Source: Macrostomum hystrix
Taxonomy: Eukaryota; Platyhelminthes; Macrostomidae
DNA length: 64,000 nucleotides
Direction: 5' to 3'
Assembly: GCA_950097015.1 (NCBI GenBank)
Contig: CATNEN010000038.1
Span: forward strand, 1,488,001-1,552,000
The notes beneath the pieces are model-generated. The model saw only the letters and a program-made list of their open reading frames with translations. It had not been told where the DNA came from and did no database searches. This document shows positions 30,854 to 42,534 of this stretch, piece by piece (within the stretch, counting starts at the first letter, position 1; each line of letters begins with the position of its first letter). The translations under genes were made by a program, and so were the position numbers.

Positions 30854-32222
30854 TGCCGGGTGTCCGGAAAGTCATGAGAAAACTACAAAATGTTAATTAT
30901 AAAAACGCGCAGAACAGTGAAACTTTACTAATCAGTAATGTAATTTCCCCTGAAGTCAATCACAGCTTGGCAGTGCTCCACGAGCCGTAGAACCTCGCGT
31001 TTCAAGCAGTTTGCATCCAGACCCCTCGCCCACTGCAACGCGGCCTCGCGGACCTCATCGTGGCTGCTGAACTCCCGCTTCGAGAAGTCCGATTTCAGCC
31101 AATTGAAGAAAAAACGGTCGCATAAATTGAAATCAGGGCTGTAGGGACTCTGAAAAAGCAGTTGAACTCCACGAGTCTCCATGAACTGCTGCACAGGCTG
31201 GGCCACGAGGTCGTGCGTTGTCCCACTGCCACAAGACTTCGGACAAATGAATTGGCTGTGATCTGAGGCTCCGCCATAGGTCACCTGTGTGTCGAACGAA
31301 TTCAACGATGCGATTGGCATCAACAGTCTGCTTTGGCGCCGTTGACATGATAGAGAATCGCTTGCTTGGGGTGAAAGCGACTACCAGCATTGTCTTTGGG
31401 TCCCCGACTGAGTGTCTCACAACTTGAGGTCGATGGTCGCCTTGACCCAGCCAGCACCGGTTGTTCTGCCGTTTACCAGTGTTTTTAAGGTACACCCACG
31501 TCTCGTCCTCCACCACGTACTTGTTGCAGAAGCTGGTCATGCCCTCGGTATGAAAAATCCGACGTATTTGCTTGGCACAATTGACGCGAGCAACCTTGTT
31601 CTCCTCGGAGAGAACACGCGGGACCCACACGGCAGACACATTGCGAAGTTGCAGGTCTTCAGTCAATATTTCATGCACTGTTGATTTCCCAACCTCCATG
31701 AAGTCAGCAAGATCTCTGACACTCACTTTTGGGTCTTCTTTCACGAGATTTCTGCAGGTCTCGATCAGCTCTGGTGTTCTCGTCGATCTCGGCCGGCCAG
31801 TACGGGCAGCTTGGGCCAGTGGGTACGACTCGTCACGGAACCTTGTGTACCATCGGTACACTTACGACAGACCAGGCGCCACATCTCCATGCACTTTCAG
31901 CAGTTCTCCATGGCAATCAGGAGCAGATATACCAAGCTTATACCTGGTATAAGCATAAGCTTGAAACTCGTCCATCTCAAAGCAGCAGCATTGCAGCAAG
32001 GATCAATGAAGAAAAAAGTAACGATAGATGCTTGCTTTGCCTCTGCGTTGCAACTTCTAAGTTATAACCATCAGCCTTACCCCCAAATTTGAAGCTAGAA
32101 TCTAGCTCTTTCAGCCATAGACATATATTAAGTCAAGTGTTAGAATGGTACAGTATCTTGTTAATAGCTTGTGTCTAAGTAGTTAGAATAACACATTCTC
32201 ATGACTTTCCGGACACCTGAAG
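30854..32222 (-). mobile_element. Mariner-type transposon with TA target site
   Basis: Perfect 22-bp inverted termini lie at 30859-30880 and 32196-32217, each starting 'GGTGTCCGGAAAG' read inward. TA dinucleotides flank the ends (30852-30853 and 32223-32224), as for Tc1/mariner insertions. The 1.37-kb length is normal for the family. It encloses one transposase gene on the minus strand, which is broken. Confidence 0.9.
30928..31861 (-). pseudogene. Mariner transposase pseudogene
   Basis: Two overlapping minus frames carry the parts of a mariner transposase. The upstream frame (31861-31133) has the HTH region (GKSTVHEIL, LSEENK) and the first two catalytic Asp: DETWVYLKN and WDNARP. The downstream frame (from about 31323 to 30928) has the third, YSPDFNLCD. 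The reading frame changes by one base near 31206-31213, just after WDNARP. There is also an in-frame TAA at 31862-31864 within the N-terminal region. The element therefore cannot make its own transposase. Confidence 0.85.
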
Positions 32223-32639
32223 TATATGCATTACAAATAGATGATTGTTAGAAAAGTTTGACAAAATTATTAAAAATGCATATGCAGATGAGTAAAAATG
32301 CATTAACAGATATAGTTCCCGGAGACTCGAAATCATACAGGTCGGATACACAAGTGTATCGTCATAAATAAGTTTCTAATTTTAAAAGGAACTGTCATAG
32401 ACAATGTAAAAATAGTGAGCGCTGGACAGCATAGCAACCACTGGTAAGCTTAAGATTGAACAACAAATGAAGATTAATTTAACCCAGACTGCTACTATTA
32501 ATGAAAATCCATGATAAAATCAACTGGAGAGAGAATCGTGCGCATCTTCTTGATAGGTATGCTTAAAACTACACAGGAGCAAAGAAAATTAGAAACATCA
32601 ACTTCAATTACATCATGGGACAATTTTACTAGAACAAAA
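32223..32639. other. Spacer between mariner and CACTA-like remnant
   Basis: AT-rich; nothing recognised. Confidence 0.3.
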
Positions 32640-34546
32640 TCATTATCAAGCAGATTGCATATATAGTATTGTGAATAGATTTAGTAAAATTCAAAAACAA
32701 TGAACGCGCAAGCGACTTATCGCGAATATTATAAACTTGAAGATTGGCCAGTACTGAAGAATTGTGTTGGAAAAATGACAGAACTACACCAAATCCTCGA
32801 GAACCATTCGGATAGCGGAAACAAGCGACACAGCTCTCACTTTCTCCTAATCTTGGATGGGCCATGCTAACTTTACCCAACTTTACCCCCAATGTGCACA
32901 CGACCAGGAGATAAGAAAGAAACAGCTGGGTTAATAACAAAATTATGATCAGTAGAGAGATTCAGCAACCGACAAATCGTGAACCTTTTCTGGATAGTCT
33001 GACGTGAGCAAAAATGTTTTACACAATTTAGTCAGAAGCAACTTGCGAGAAATTTGCGACAGGTGACCTTGGGTACCTTGAATTAAATTTTTGAAGTTAA
33101 GAAACCGATTCTCAAAGCAAAACATAGAGCAGCATTACAAGGCGCCATGACGCTGTACTTATTCTGCAAGATGAGTGAGCAAATGAACATTAATTGCGTA
33201 CAATTGGGGATTATTAAAAATCTACAAGTGTTTTACAAAATAGCCTAGTAGTGAACCGATAAGAAGCGAGTTAACTCGCGCAGTTTTCTTATTGAGTAAA
33301 CGAGCAGAAACTTCAAATGCTGATAAAAGAAAAGCTACATTAACTTGATACTTCTTTATTAGAATGGGTGCAATGACGGGGTACAGCGCAAATAGCAAAA
33401 ATTGTTTTGCATCAGAGGCGGTCCAAAATTTACGGTCAGAAAGAGAACGCAAAGAAGAGAACATAAAAGGAAGTTTTACAGTTGCATTAAGGAATCAATG
33501 TACTTTAACTGTCTTTCACTTCCTTGGTAGAAAGGATGCCTCCAATTTTGAGGTTCGAGAATTGGCTTAAGGATGACACGAAAAACATTCTCGTATAGCA
33601 GGTGCAAAGAGTCAAGCAAGACATGACTGGGAATAGAAATGTAACTGTGAATTGTAGATACACCCTCTATTCCAAACAAAGTTGTCTGAGCTCTTTCTGC
33701 AAGCATCGCACACTGAGAAAATTCAGCATCGGAAATGCGTGATGATGTCCGTGGATAAACTCTAGCTCTGTTATGAACGACACCCGGCTCGCGACAATAC
33801 AGGCAGCCAAATTCACCATTAAATTGCTTAACGTTAAAAATGCTGCTTTGAGCTGGGAGGTCAAAGACGCAAGCATGCAGTCTCAATAAAACACGAACGT
33901 CCAGTCCATTGACGGTTGGTTTGTGTCTTCCAGCCGATATAGCAAACGTCAGTGTATTCTCTAATTTGTTACGAATGTGGAGAGGGAGATCAAGAACGAT
34001 TCCTTGGAATGGCCAAAATGAAAAGTTCTGGTTTGAATAGAAATTTCCGCCATCAGTAGAAACTAGTAAATTCAGCTCAATATAGTCAGAGGAGAACTCT
34101 CTTCCACACAGAACATCGCCATTATCATTTGATGACAGGAAAGCTTGATATTGCACTATGCTATTTAGATGCAATGATAAAAGCAGTTTAATCTGTTCAA
34201 GTAAGAGAAAGTAAGCCACTTGATCAGTTTTTCTACCGCAGCACTTTGCCTTCAGAGAAGTGTACACAGCATTGCACTCTTCATTTGTGCAGAAATAGCG
34301 AAGCGTAAACATAGCTTCGTAGTTTCCTACCGTGCGCCGAACGATGGATTTCAGGCGCTTTAGTGAGCTAGAATTGTTAAGCAAGTGAAGAGAAGAGAGA
34401 ACCTGTAGCAATACAGAAGTGGGAGACTCCGGTAAACCTGAACTAATTACCTGTAGAATTGCAGCCGCAGCATAGATGACTTGCATTCTAACACATGCAA
34501 CTGGAACAGTTAAACATGGTTGTTGTTGGTCAATAAAACTGATCAA
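32640..34546 (-). pseudogene. Decayed CACTA/EnSpm-like transposase
   Basis: The main frame (34546-33476) carries the core of a transposase family widespread in animals: LLVSTDGGNFYSNQ, then WPFQGIVLDLP, a Cys-containing VFDLPAQSSIFNVKQFNG, GCLYCREPG and an ARVYP motif. It is interrupted at 33476 and continues in another frame at 33464-33222 with LSDRKFWTASDAKQFLLF. It then runs further (about 33200-33000) with in-frame stops around NVHLLTHLAE and FENRFLNFKN. A last piece, FRYPNGSRGFGVVLSFF, is at about 32880-32800. At least one frameshift and two stops show that it is dead. No termini or target duplication were identified. Confidence 0.7.
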
Positions 34547-34849
34547 GTGGCAATTCCTTTCGAAAAGATAACGACAATCTAGTTATTATAATATCCTTAG
34601 AATTGTAGTATTGTACGATATTTTGAAGTCCCAAATAAAGAATTTGGATGTGTTTTCACTACAAAAGACCTATATTAAAATATTATAGATAAGCATAAAG
34701 GTTATAAAGCGAAAAGGTTGAATACAAGAGCATTTTGGCATATAAAAGTTGGATTCGAAAAAAGCAATTACAACTCATTGAGAAAAGGTTAGCTATGGCC
34801 AGCAGCATTGCAGGACGCAGGTCACACGACTACTTTAAGTCACGAAACA

Positions 34850-35364
34850 TCAGGTTGAGTGCTTCTTGACCAGATTCCAGCTGTAATTGGAGCCCCAGAA
34901 ATTATCGAGCGCAGCAATTACTTCTCCTCGTGCCTCCTCAGCCAGCCTCTGACGCTTGGAGTTCTTGTCCGGGTCAATAATTTTGTCTTGAAGGTAAGAT
35001 GTTCCAAACCGCTGACGCAGAAAGTCCCGAGCGAAGTGGTTCGGGCAGGACTGATTGAGGTTCGATAACCAGAACTGATTACCCTCATAGTTACTAAAGG
35101 AAGCATCAACTCGATCCGGGTTTAGGCCTTCAGCTCGATTGGCACCAAGGTTGCGAAGCAGCTGGTTTGTTTCATCAATACTTTTGTGTATCTTCTTCAG
35201 AAGGCTACTGTGAAGCCGGAGCTCTTGCAGGTTGGAATGCTCTAGAACATCAGACTTGCTTCGCACAAGCGTCATCGGCGATGGCATTCCACTAGAACAA
35301 GAGCTGTCCAGCTTTCTCTTCTTGGAAGCTTGGCAAAGGCCAGATGGACCAGCCTGAGATCCGA
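34850..35364 (-). CDS. Uncharacterised nuclear-type protein exon, possibly part of the CACTA-like element
   Basis: An open frame ends at 34850. It has an ATG at 35287 (145 aa) and stays open to a possible acceptor (ATCTCAG|GCTGG) near 35364. The upstream part encodes SKKRKLDS, a monopartite nuclear-localisation-like motif. It is followed by a helical region and a conserved-looking C-terminal block (NQFWLSNLNQSCPNHFARDF). The latter faintly resembles BEN-type DNA-binding domains, but I cannot assign it. It lies 300 bases upstream of the decayed transposase on the same strand, so it may be the element's first ORF. Confidence 0.4.
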
Positions 35365-36206
35365 AAGCCTATAGTCTATATAGATTCAAGACACTATATT
35401 AAAATAATACTTTTATAAACAAAGCTATATAAAAACAATGGAGCTTAATGTTGGGCATGCTGTACTAAGATAAACGGATTTGTACTTGCTCCAGATCAAA
35501 AGCGATAGTTGATTATGTGCTGAAAAAATGACTTTTTTCCTATCTCCGCAGTGTATTTTTTCCAGGAAACCGGCCTTCTAAAAATTTACACGATCTTTGA
35601 GTTTCCCGTCCTGTCATACTACAGTGGTCCTTGCGTTGGAAACCTGTCAAGACGTTGCACAGTTAAATGTAAAAAAGTAGAGTGCTCAAGGTTATCACTA
35701 ACAGGATATGAAGGAAGCAGTAAAAAACGAGCTAGCTGGTCGATAAATGAGCTTCATGCATTCGCCTATTTGAAATATCACATAATATCACACAGTAAAT
35801 ATCACATAAATAGCGTTGACAATCAAATGGACTTCTGTCAGGTGGTTCCTTCCTACAGGTCTCAAAGCCAAACGAGCCAACAGCAGATGGACAGTGCTAT
35901 AGTACATGGTCGTGCACAGCCTCTGCGTACAAAGCTTGCAAGGGATAAAGGGAAGATCGCCCTGACGAGGAAGCATCCTAAAAGAGAAGAATGCAGAGCC
36001 TCTCCACAGACGGCTGCAAGCGTACAGCTGGGCAGACTGTCATTCCCTCCCTCTCGATACTGCAAGACACTGCTGATGTAAGTTCTATTTTTGCCCAAAC
36101 ATCTCCTATAATGTCCAGCATCGGAGCAAACTGGGCACATGAGACTGTTCTCCTATATCAACCATACCTGAGCTGCTGTAGAGAATCTGTCAACTGCGGG
36201 TCAGCC
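35365..36206. other. 5' flank of Rab-like gene 2
   Basis: A 176-codon plus frame (35551-36081) and the frame running into the GTPase exon from 35991 are open, but show no domain. Part of this may be 5' UTR or an alternative longer N-terminus. Around 35775-35815, 'AAATATCACATAA' is repeated. Confidence 0.3.
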
Positions 36207-37449
36207 ATGCTCTCAGCAACTGTAGAAACAGCAGGCTGCAGCAAACCAGCACAAAGTCTTCAGTTGACCAGAAAGGAGAGATCGGAGTGCCGTCAAAAGT
36301 GCCGCGACTTGGAGCGGCTCACCGCTGAACGTCAAGATGCCGAGCAGAACTTTAAAATCATCATGCTCGGCGAGTCGGGGGTCGGTAAGACTAGTCTCAT
36401 TTCCAAATTCATCAACAGTACAGCCAACGTGCGAAAAACCGAAACTACCGTATTCTTCGACTACCACCACAAGACTGTGCGTCTAATGGAGAAAGATGTG
36501 AGAATCGGTGTCTGGGACACCTCTGGAATGGTGAGTATTTCTCTAAAAGTTGCTTTTAGCAGTCGGTACTTTTTTAATATACATGCATGATGCCTTATTA
36601 ACGTCCCAGGAGCGATTTCACAATGGAAACCTGACGCAGACGTTCTATCGTGACTCCGACGGTATTCTGCTGGTGTACTCGGTGATGAACAGGGAGTCCT
36701 ACTTAAGTTTGCCGGCTTGGCTCAATAGGGTGAATGAGCTTGAGACTGCATGCCTTTGCTTTTCTGTAGTTTCTGTGGATACATTGGCATTACCTCTAAC
36801 CCATGTAAGACCAGATGTACAGACAGTGGCACAGCCACGACTATTGTGCGGCGCTTCCAAAGGCTGTTTAGAGCTGTTGAGTTCATGGACAGTAGGGCTT
36901 TCACATCTCCTATATCTGGGTGCATTGAAGTACCAGGGAATCATGCCTAAAGACAGAAAGACAAGCTCCAATTACTGGGACTAAAACCCCCCTAAATTAC
37001 TATTATTATAAATAGTAAATAAAAGTAAAAAATTAAAAGCCAAAAATTACTTTAACAAACTCGAAGTACAAAATGGCTCTGATTATCCCTGACCACCGTG
37101 CACGCAGGCCAGAAATAAACTCGGCCCAGAAAATCTGTTTGACTGCTGCGTCGTTGGCAACAAGTCTGATTTGTCTGATGGTCCTCGCGTTGTCTCCCTG
37201 AGGAAGGCACAGAGCTTCGCTCACCAGCACGGCTTCACCTACATTGAGACATCCGCCATCGACGTTCTGAACGTCCAGAAGGCGTTCAACGATCTCGCCC
37301 TGGCCGTGGTGAAGCGCAAGCAGATTACCGAGCAGTTTCGCCGTTCAGCATCGGTGTCTCACTTCCCGTCTCGGGCGTCATCATTTCGGCTGTTTCGACG
37401 CGACAGCGGTAGTGAAAATAGCAAATCCAACAGCTGCGGCTGCGTGTGA
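36207..37449 (+). CDS. Atypical Rab-like small GTPase, paralog 2
   Basis: Exons 36207-36530, 36610-36729 and 37108-37449, all phase 0, give 261 aa. Motifs: P-loop GESGVGKT (55-62), G3 WDTSG followed by Met (M108) instead of the catalytic Gln, then ERF, FYRDSDGILLVY, NKSD (166-169) and ETSA. The C-terminus is SNSCGCV. Exon 2 is exactly 120 bases, as in the paralog at 26831-30105. The two proteins share the basic leader (LTRKERSEC here, LTRQERDLC there) and the GFTYIETSA, LNVQKAF and DLALAVVKRKQI blocks. The start at 36207 gives an N-terminus of the same length as paralog 1; the frame is open further upstream, so a longer start is possible. The introns here are short and array-free, apart from a SINE remnant. 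Confidence 0.83.
36805..36905 (-). mobile_element. SINE family 1 remnant in Rab-like gene 2 intron 2
   Basis: Minus-strand similarity to the family 1 3' body: 'GAACTCAACAGCTCT', then 'GGAAGCGCCGCACAATAG', then 'CTGTGCCACTGTCTG'. It is strongly diverged, so an old insertion. Confidence 0.5.
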
Positions 37450-38825
37450 CTGCGGCTGCAGAGGCTTCACAACAAACAGTGAAAATGTTTAGTGGATTTG
37501 AATATCCACCTCTGCGCATTCTAAAATTGTTTCTAAATTCTGTTTTTGTCGACCGAAAGAATTTTCGTCAGCTCGTATTCAGAACTCCAATAATATTGCA
37601 CTCAAACGCTCCGCTTGAACTGGGAGATGTTTTAGCATTCACAGTTTGCGTTTCTCTGCAATATTCTTGGCCACTTCAAATAGAGGTTATGGCAGACAGT
37701 CCAGACACGATTCGTGTTAAGCAGCCGCAGCACTTTGTCTTTCGAACGCGTCGGGCAAGCGAAAAGTTAATGGAGACTACGAGCGTATAGGCAACGCTCG
37801 CATGCAACAAACGAGGATGAATTAGCAGATGACCAATCACGAAGCCGTGAAATGCGCAGGGGAGAGGGAAAATGTTTCACTCAGTGACGTCACAAGGTGT
37901 CAAATCTTCAAGTTTCGGAGCATTCTTTCGTTTTTACTGTTTCGAGTTTTACTATTTATATTGCAGCGCAAACCTTTTATTGTTTGAGCTTCCTACTTGT
38001 CAAACAATACAATATCGATACACAATAACGATAACAATATTTTGTATCGTTAGGCTGCGTGAACGAGCCCTAACCCTAAAAAATGAGTATTTTAACATGT
38101 CAAAAAAACATGTGTTATAGTTAAACACACTGCAAAGGCACATCATAAATATATATTATATTATTATATTATATTATATTATTTCTTAGATTATATTATT
38201 AAATCGAATAATCAGGTATTAGTATCATACGTAGCTGTCTTATGGATATATACTCGTAGCTTAAAATGAATCGCTAAAGAGGAATTTTTACTAGAGTTGT
38301 CTTTCTAAAAATTTTTACGTTAATGATCGCGTCTTTTATAGCGGTTTTCCAACACAAGCATATCAGCTACTTGTAGTAGATCCTTACGTAGCTGCTAAAA
38401 TCTCAGCATTTAATTTGAAAATGCTTAATAAAGTGATTCTCGTGTAAATGAAAATAACCAAATGGGCATGAGAATGAGCAGTGTAAATGAACAATGAGGT
38501 ATCGACTGCAAACACTTAGAGAGAACTTTTATTCGAGTCTTTATCAAAGGAGCGAATCGCTTGCTGCTCTTATTCTTTTCGCACATGTATACATGTAGTT
38601 CCCGTCGGGGCAGCTGGAGGCGGTCACTAAGCGCGATTCGGTTCGTCACTACACGTGAGAACAGAAACACCGATGCACTGGTTGACTTTTCAGGACGACA
38701 CGATCTGGTATCGGAGAAGACAATGTTCCGAAAGCTGAAACAGCTAGACCGGTGACTTTTGCAGGATGCAAACGACCACGCCAAAGCGCTTATATGGTAA
38801 ATTCGCCATGAGGAGACTCACTCAG
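37450..38825. other. 3' flank of Rab-like gene 2; unassigned
   Basis: A plus frame at 37446-37790 (ending RASEKLMETTSV) has a mixed hydrophobic composition but no recognisable family; it may be chance. A TATTATA-rich run lies at about 38145-38190. Two TTAGGG-type telomere words in reverse (CCCTAACCCTAA, about 38069) stand alone. Confidence 0.3.
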
Positions 38826-39040
38826 CTCGGCTCAGCTGAATGCCGGCCACGTCATTCGAGCGGAGTAGCGCTGCCCAGAGCCCCTGCAAGACGTGCTGCT
38901 GCTTTCACTGCAAGGACCACAGCGGCGTGGCCAGTCGAGGACATTGCGCTACGTCGACCTGCTTCTGTCGGACACCGGCATCTCCAACCCTCGTGAACTG
39001 GCAATCCTGCGAAACTCTGCGCTTGCGCGCGCATTTAAAA
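38826..39040 (+). mobile_element. LINE 3' end fragment, inactivated
   Basis: Encodes the last part of the same LINE reading frame as at 23324 and 49221: GHVIRAE, then a stop, then PLQDVLLLSLQGPQRRGQ and LRYVDLLLSD. It is 5'-truncated close to the end of the ORF and carries an in-frame TAG. Confidence 0.7.
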
Positions 39041-39489
39041 AACTCTCGGCCTTGGCCAGGGTAGTTGTAGTTTGCTGTTATTCTCGTTGTACTCATAGTT
39101 TACAGATTGCCAATGCAGGAGCGAATACGAAATTTTCTGACGAAATTCGACGAGATGCAGCGAGTAGCAGATTTTCAGCAACTGCGCATCGAACGTAGAA
39201 CAGATTACAGAAAAAAAATAAAATATGCATTTTTCTGCCTTGTTACTAAAGTTTGCTACTGTCGGCACTGTTGGCTAACAATGACCTCACGATGCGAGTC
39301 GGAGAAGAACACAATGAGTAGTGCGCACTCGTGAGCAGCTTTAAATAGCTTCACAACAAGCGCATCTTCACTGTGGAAGCCTCTGCATTGGGGTGGCTCG
39401 AAGAACCTTGACTAAGACAAGAGGGTCTCTAATTTTTAAGGTATAATGCGAAGAGCCAGCTTTTGTTTTGGCAACATAATTGTGTGCTC
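39041..39489. other. Unassigned spacer
   Basis: Small open frames without recognisable domains. The AT content rises toward 39400. Confidence 0.3.
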
Positions 39490-39582
39490 TCGACTAGCGC
39501 TGTGAGTAGCGCTGTGAGTAGCGCTGTGAGTAGCGCTGTGAGTAGCGCTGTGAGTAGCGCTGTGAGTAGCGCTGTGAGCCTC
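39490..39582. repeat. 12-bp tandem repeat
   Basis: Seven or eight copies of 'AGCGCTGTGAGT', uniform. Confidence 0.9.
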
Positions 39583-40086
39583 TCTAATGTGAGCCGCTCT
39601 GTTTAACAACTGAATATATTAACGCAAATGCCTGTTCGGGTTGTCATTGCGAAGCATTATTTTATTTTATTTTAGTAAAAATAAAATATTCGTTACCATT
39701 TAAGCTACCCTGGTAAGTAAGTAGCATAGCAAAGTCACTTGTTTAAAGGCCAAATAAAATTAGATCCAAGCACAACTATCGGCAAACATCCGGCAGCTCA
39801 GCTAGCACGAATCAGTTGATAAGTGCGATTGCGTTGAACAGTTTCAATTGTTTTTCCTTCTTACTGTGTACCTTAGCGACGTGCAAACCTAAAGACTTAC
39901 CTTTAACAAGACAGCCGCACGCTAAACTATATACGAGAACTCAAATTTTCTTGCACTTAGAAAAAGCAGTCAGGTATTGAAATTATAAAAATTTAAAGCT
40001 TAAAGTCTTCTAATCAAAGAAAAATTATGGAATCAAAACTTAAGTTTCATTCAAAAGATTATTTCCTAACAGTTGTAGTTTTTAGC
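39583..40086. other. 3' flank of lectin gene A
   Basis: AT-rich, no feature recognised. Confidence 0.3.
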
Positions 40087-41058
40087 TCAGCCTCGTGAGT
40101 AGACGAGAACCTCGCACAAGGTGAGTGGCGTGGCAGCCAGTCGGTTGGTCACGCGGATCACTGAGCCATGCAGCTCGCACAGAAACGCTCTCACGGCAAA
40201 CGTGACGTTTGAATTGTACTGAGCACAGGTGATGCCACTCACTTCGATGGTAAACTTTGTGAGTCGCTCACGACAGCAGTCGACTCGATTGTACAGGACC
40301 ACGTGTGAGATATTGGTAGAAGCGGTTAGGAAGCCTTGCCAACATGAGTAGCTTTGTGAGTTAGTGTGAGTGCACGAGGCGGCTGTAGAAAAAAAGTCGA
40401 AGGCAATAGAACCATCGTAAGCCCTATCACAATGGCCGCGAACCGAGAAGTAGTTTGAGCTCTGCTGACAGCTGGTGAAATTGCTCCTCACTATAACGCC
40501 TGCAAGTTGTATTTAAAAAACGAGTCTCAAAATGTTTCGCCAACATTAGGATATTAGGTCACAATCGCTAAAAGCATCAGCAGCCAAATATTTCTGAGCA
40601 GCATCAAATGAAGCAACATAGAAGCTTTGGCCTCCTGCTCATCGACGAGATTCCCAAAGATAATGAATCACATTTCTGAATCATAACAAAAAGTACCTGT
40701 CAAACTCACCTGGAAAGTCGGCCCTAGCAACGTAGGTTCGTCCGCGGCACGTCGAGTCGCTGGTCCAGTTGAGCACGTAGGCTGTCAGATCGAAGGCCAT
40801 ACAACTGCGGGCCTCAGCGACCCAGTGAACTCCGAAGCAGTCCGCGAACTTGGCGCACTCAATGAGGCAACTGAGCAGGCTGCTCACGGACACTGTGCGA
40901 ACAGCTGCATCAGCCAATGCTGATGAGGCGTTGGCGAGGTTCCCGGACGGTGGGCAGTTGAGGGTGGCGGGGTGGAGGATCAGGCGGAAGTCTGGATTAT
41001 CGCAGGAGTTAGCGAGGCCGCAAGGAATGAGCAGGATGATGAGTAGATACAGCGGCAT
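40087..41058 (-). CDS. Secreted PAN/apple + F-type lectin protein, copy A (intact)
   Basis: Two exons, 41058-40710 and 40499-40087, joined in phase 1 (donor CCAG|GTGAGT), give 253 aa. Residues 1-18 are a signal peptide (hydrophobic LYLLIILLIP, then CGLANS). Residues about 19-112 form a Cys-rich module with the PAN/apple spacing LLSCLIECAKFADC...SC. Exon 2 encodes an F-type lectin (fucolectin) domain. It holds the fucose-binding motif H-x26-R-x-D-x4-R exactly (H161, R188, D190, R195), followed by the closing strand LTLCEVLVYSRG. Such lectins bind L-fucose on microbes or host glycans and often act in innate defence or in gamete recognition. The start is the second ATG, which opens MPLYLL as in the sister copies; an ATG at 41070 would add four residues. 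The phase-1 junction between modules is typical of shuffled extracellular domains. Confidence 0.85.
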
Positions 41059-42534
41059 TGTTGATGGCATGTGGAGTTCAGGCTTTGACTGAAAATTTCC
41101 TTTTTAATTTAACGAGCATTGAGTTGCAACTGAGATCCAATCAGGAGTCAGCAAAGCTAGCCTAACAGAAACAGTCTGTTGGTGAACCCAGACTTTTTGG
41201 TTCGTTTTTAACCTGTTTTGTTGGCAAGTTTTTCAATTGAAAGTATTTGAAAGTAATTTTTTTACTTTTTAGTCACCAAAGTTTACACCACGCATTCTAG
41301 TTACGTATTCAATGTGTATCTTGCCCTACTTGATGTTTTGCAGTTGTTTGATTGTGCTTGATTTCATAGGGTGTTTTGATGTTATAGTGCTGGAACAGAC
41401 CCCTGCAGTTCCGATTCCGTCCAGCCCAGCAACAACAGTGTTTTGACCAGTATTTACGCTAGTCGCAAGTAGAAGTGTATTTTAGGAGAGTAATTAGAAC
41501 ACGAGAACCCTTAAGAGAACTGCTTTGACATAGCTTTCGTCTTTGCCTGTATGCCAGCTGCTAAATTCAGCAAGACAAGCGACTCACTTCGTAGAATGTC
41601 ACTTGCGAAAGACAAATAGATGAAGATTAGATTGACTCTGCTAAATCTACAATTTTATGAGCTTTAGTGGAAGTAATATTTCAGCAAGTAATGGTGGAGA
41701 CTCAATTTAATTGAGTGAAACTGGAAAACATGCAGTTTTCATATCTGGTTACCATAGCAACTTAATTTCCGAGAGTAGGAGTGTAGAAAGCATGTGTACA
41801 CAATAGTGTATAGTAATGTACGCTCGTACATTCTAACTATGGTGAATTACGCGTTTTTAATGAATTTTCGTACTGATCGGGCAATCTGAACCGACCACCA
41901 ATACGTTCCCTTGCTCTTTCATTGCACTAAAATATAAAATAATAATTTACTACCATGGTGCCTGAGCAACATCCTTTGCATCCTTAATATAACACCCTTC
42001 AGCAACTAACTCGAGTATAAACAGCGCGTATAGTGCCTAAAATTGGTGGCACAGAAACCAGCACATACTACTAGAAAATGAATTTCTAGAAGCCTGCTCA
42101 GTATTAACGAATGGTTTACACCACGCAGCGCGAAAGCTGGGCACAAGTGGGTACCCGCTGATATAAACCCAGCACAAGGCGGCGGGGTGGGTGTCTGGGG
42201 TGGGTGTTTGCACCCAATCAGCGAGCGCCTACACACCACACCCCCAGGAACGAAAGCGGACACAGAAATTGCGATACGGCAGAAAACGAGCACGAAATCG
42301 GGACTGTCTATGGCTCAGACAGGATTTTGAATTTGCATCAAATATTGCAAATTTTTTGTTTGATGAATGAGAAAGTGAGAAAGCAAGTATAAAAGCTGCA
42401 AGAAATGGAAGCGTACTTTAAAAAAAGAAATACGTTATGTAATGAACAAATATTTTTTTCGGGACATTTCAAGGCAAGTTTATTACATGGCCAAGTGTAT
42501 TACATGTAGCAGTAGGACTACTAAGCCATCTTGC
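41059..42534. other. 5' flank of lectin gene A
   Basis: Includes a candidate CCAAT element at 41137-41143. No other gene was recognised. A GGGGTGGGTGT-type G-rich run lies at about 42180-42215. Confidence 0.3.
41137..41143 (-). promoter_or_regulatory. Inverted CCAAT element upstream of lectin gene A
   Basis: 'CCAATCA' as printed (TGATTGG on the gene strand), 79 bases before the ATG. The same word lies 92-97 bases before the start codons of copies C and D. Confidence 0.4.

Noticed and set aside
31412-32092. Plus-strand frames over the mariner element
   Set aside because: Antisense shadows of the transposase; no independent domain.
38065-38085. Telomere-like CCCTAACCCTAA
   Set aside because: Only two units within AT-rich sequence; no array or chromosome-end context.
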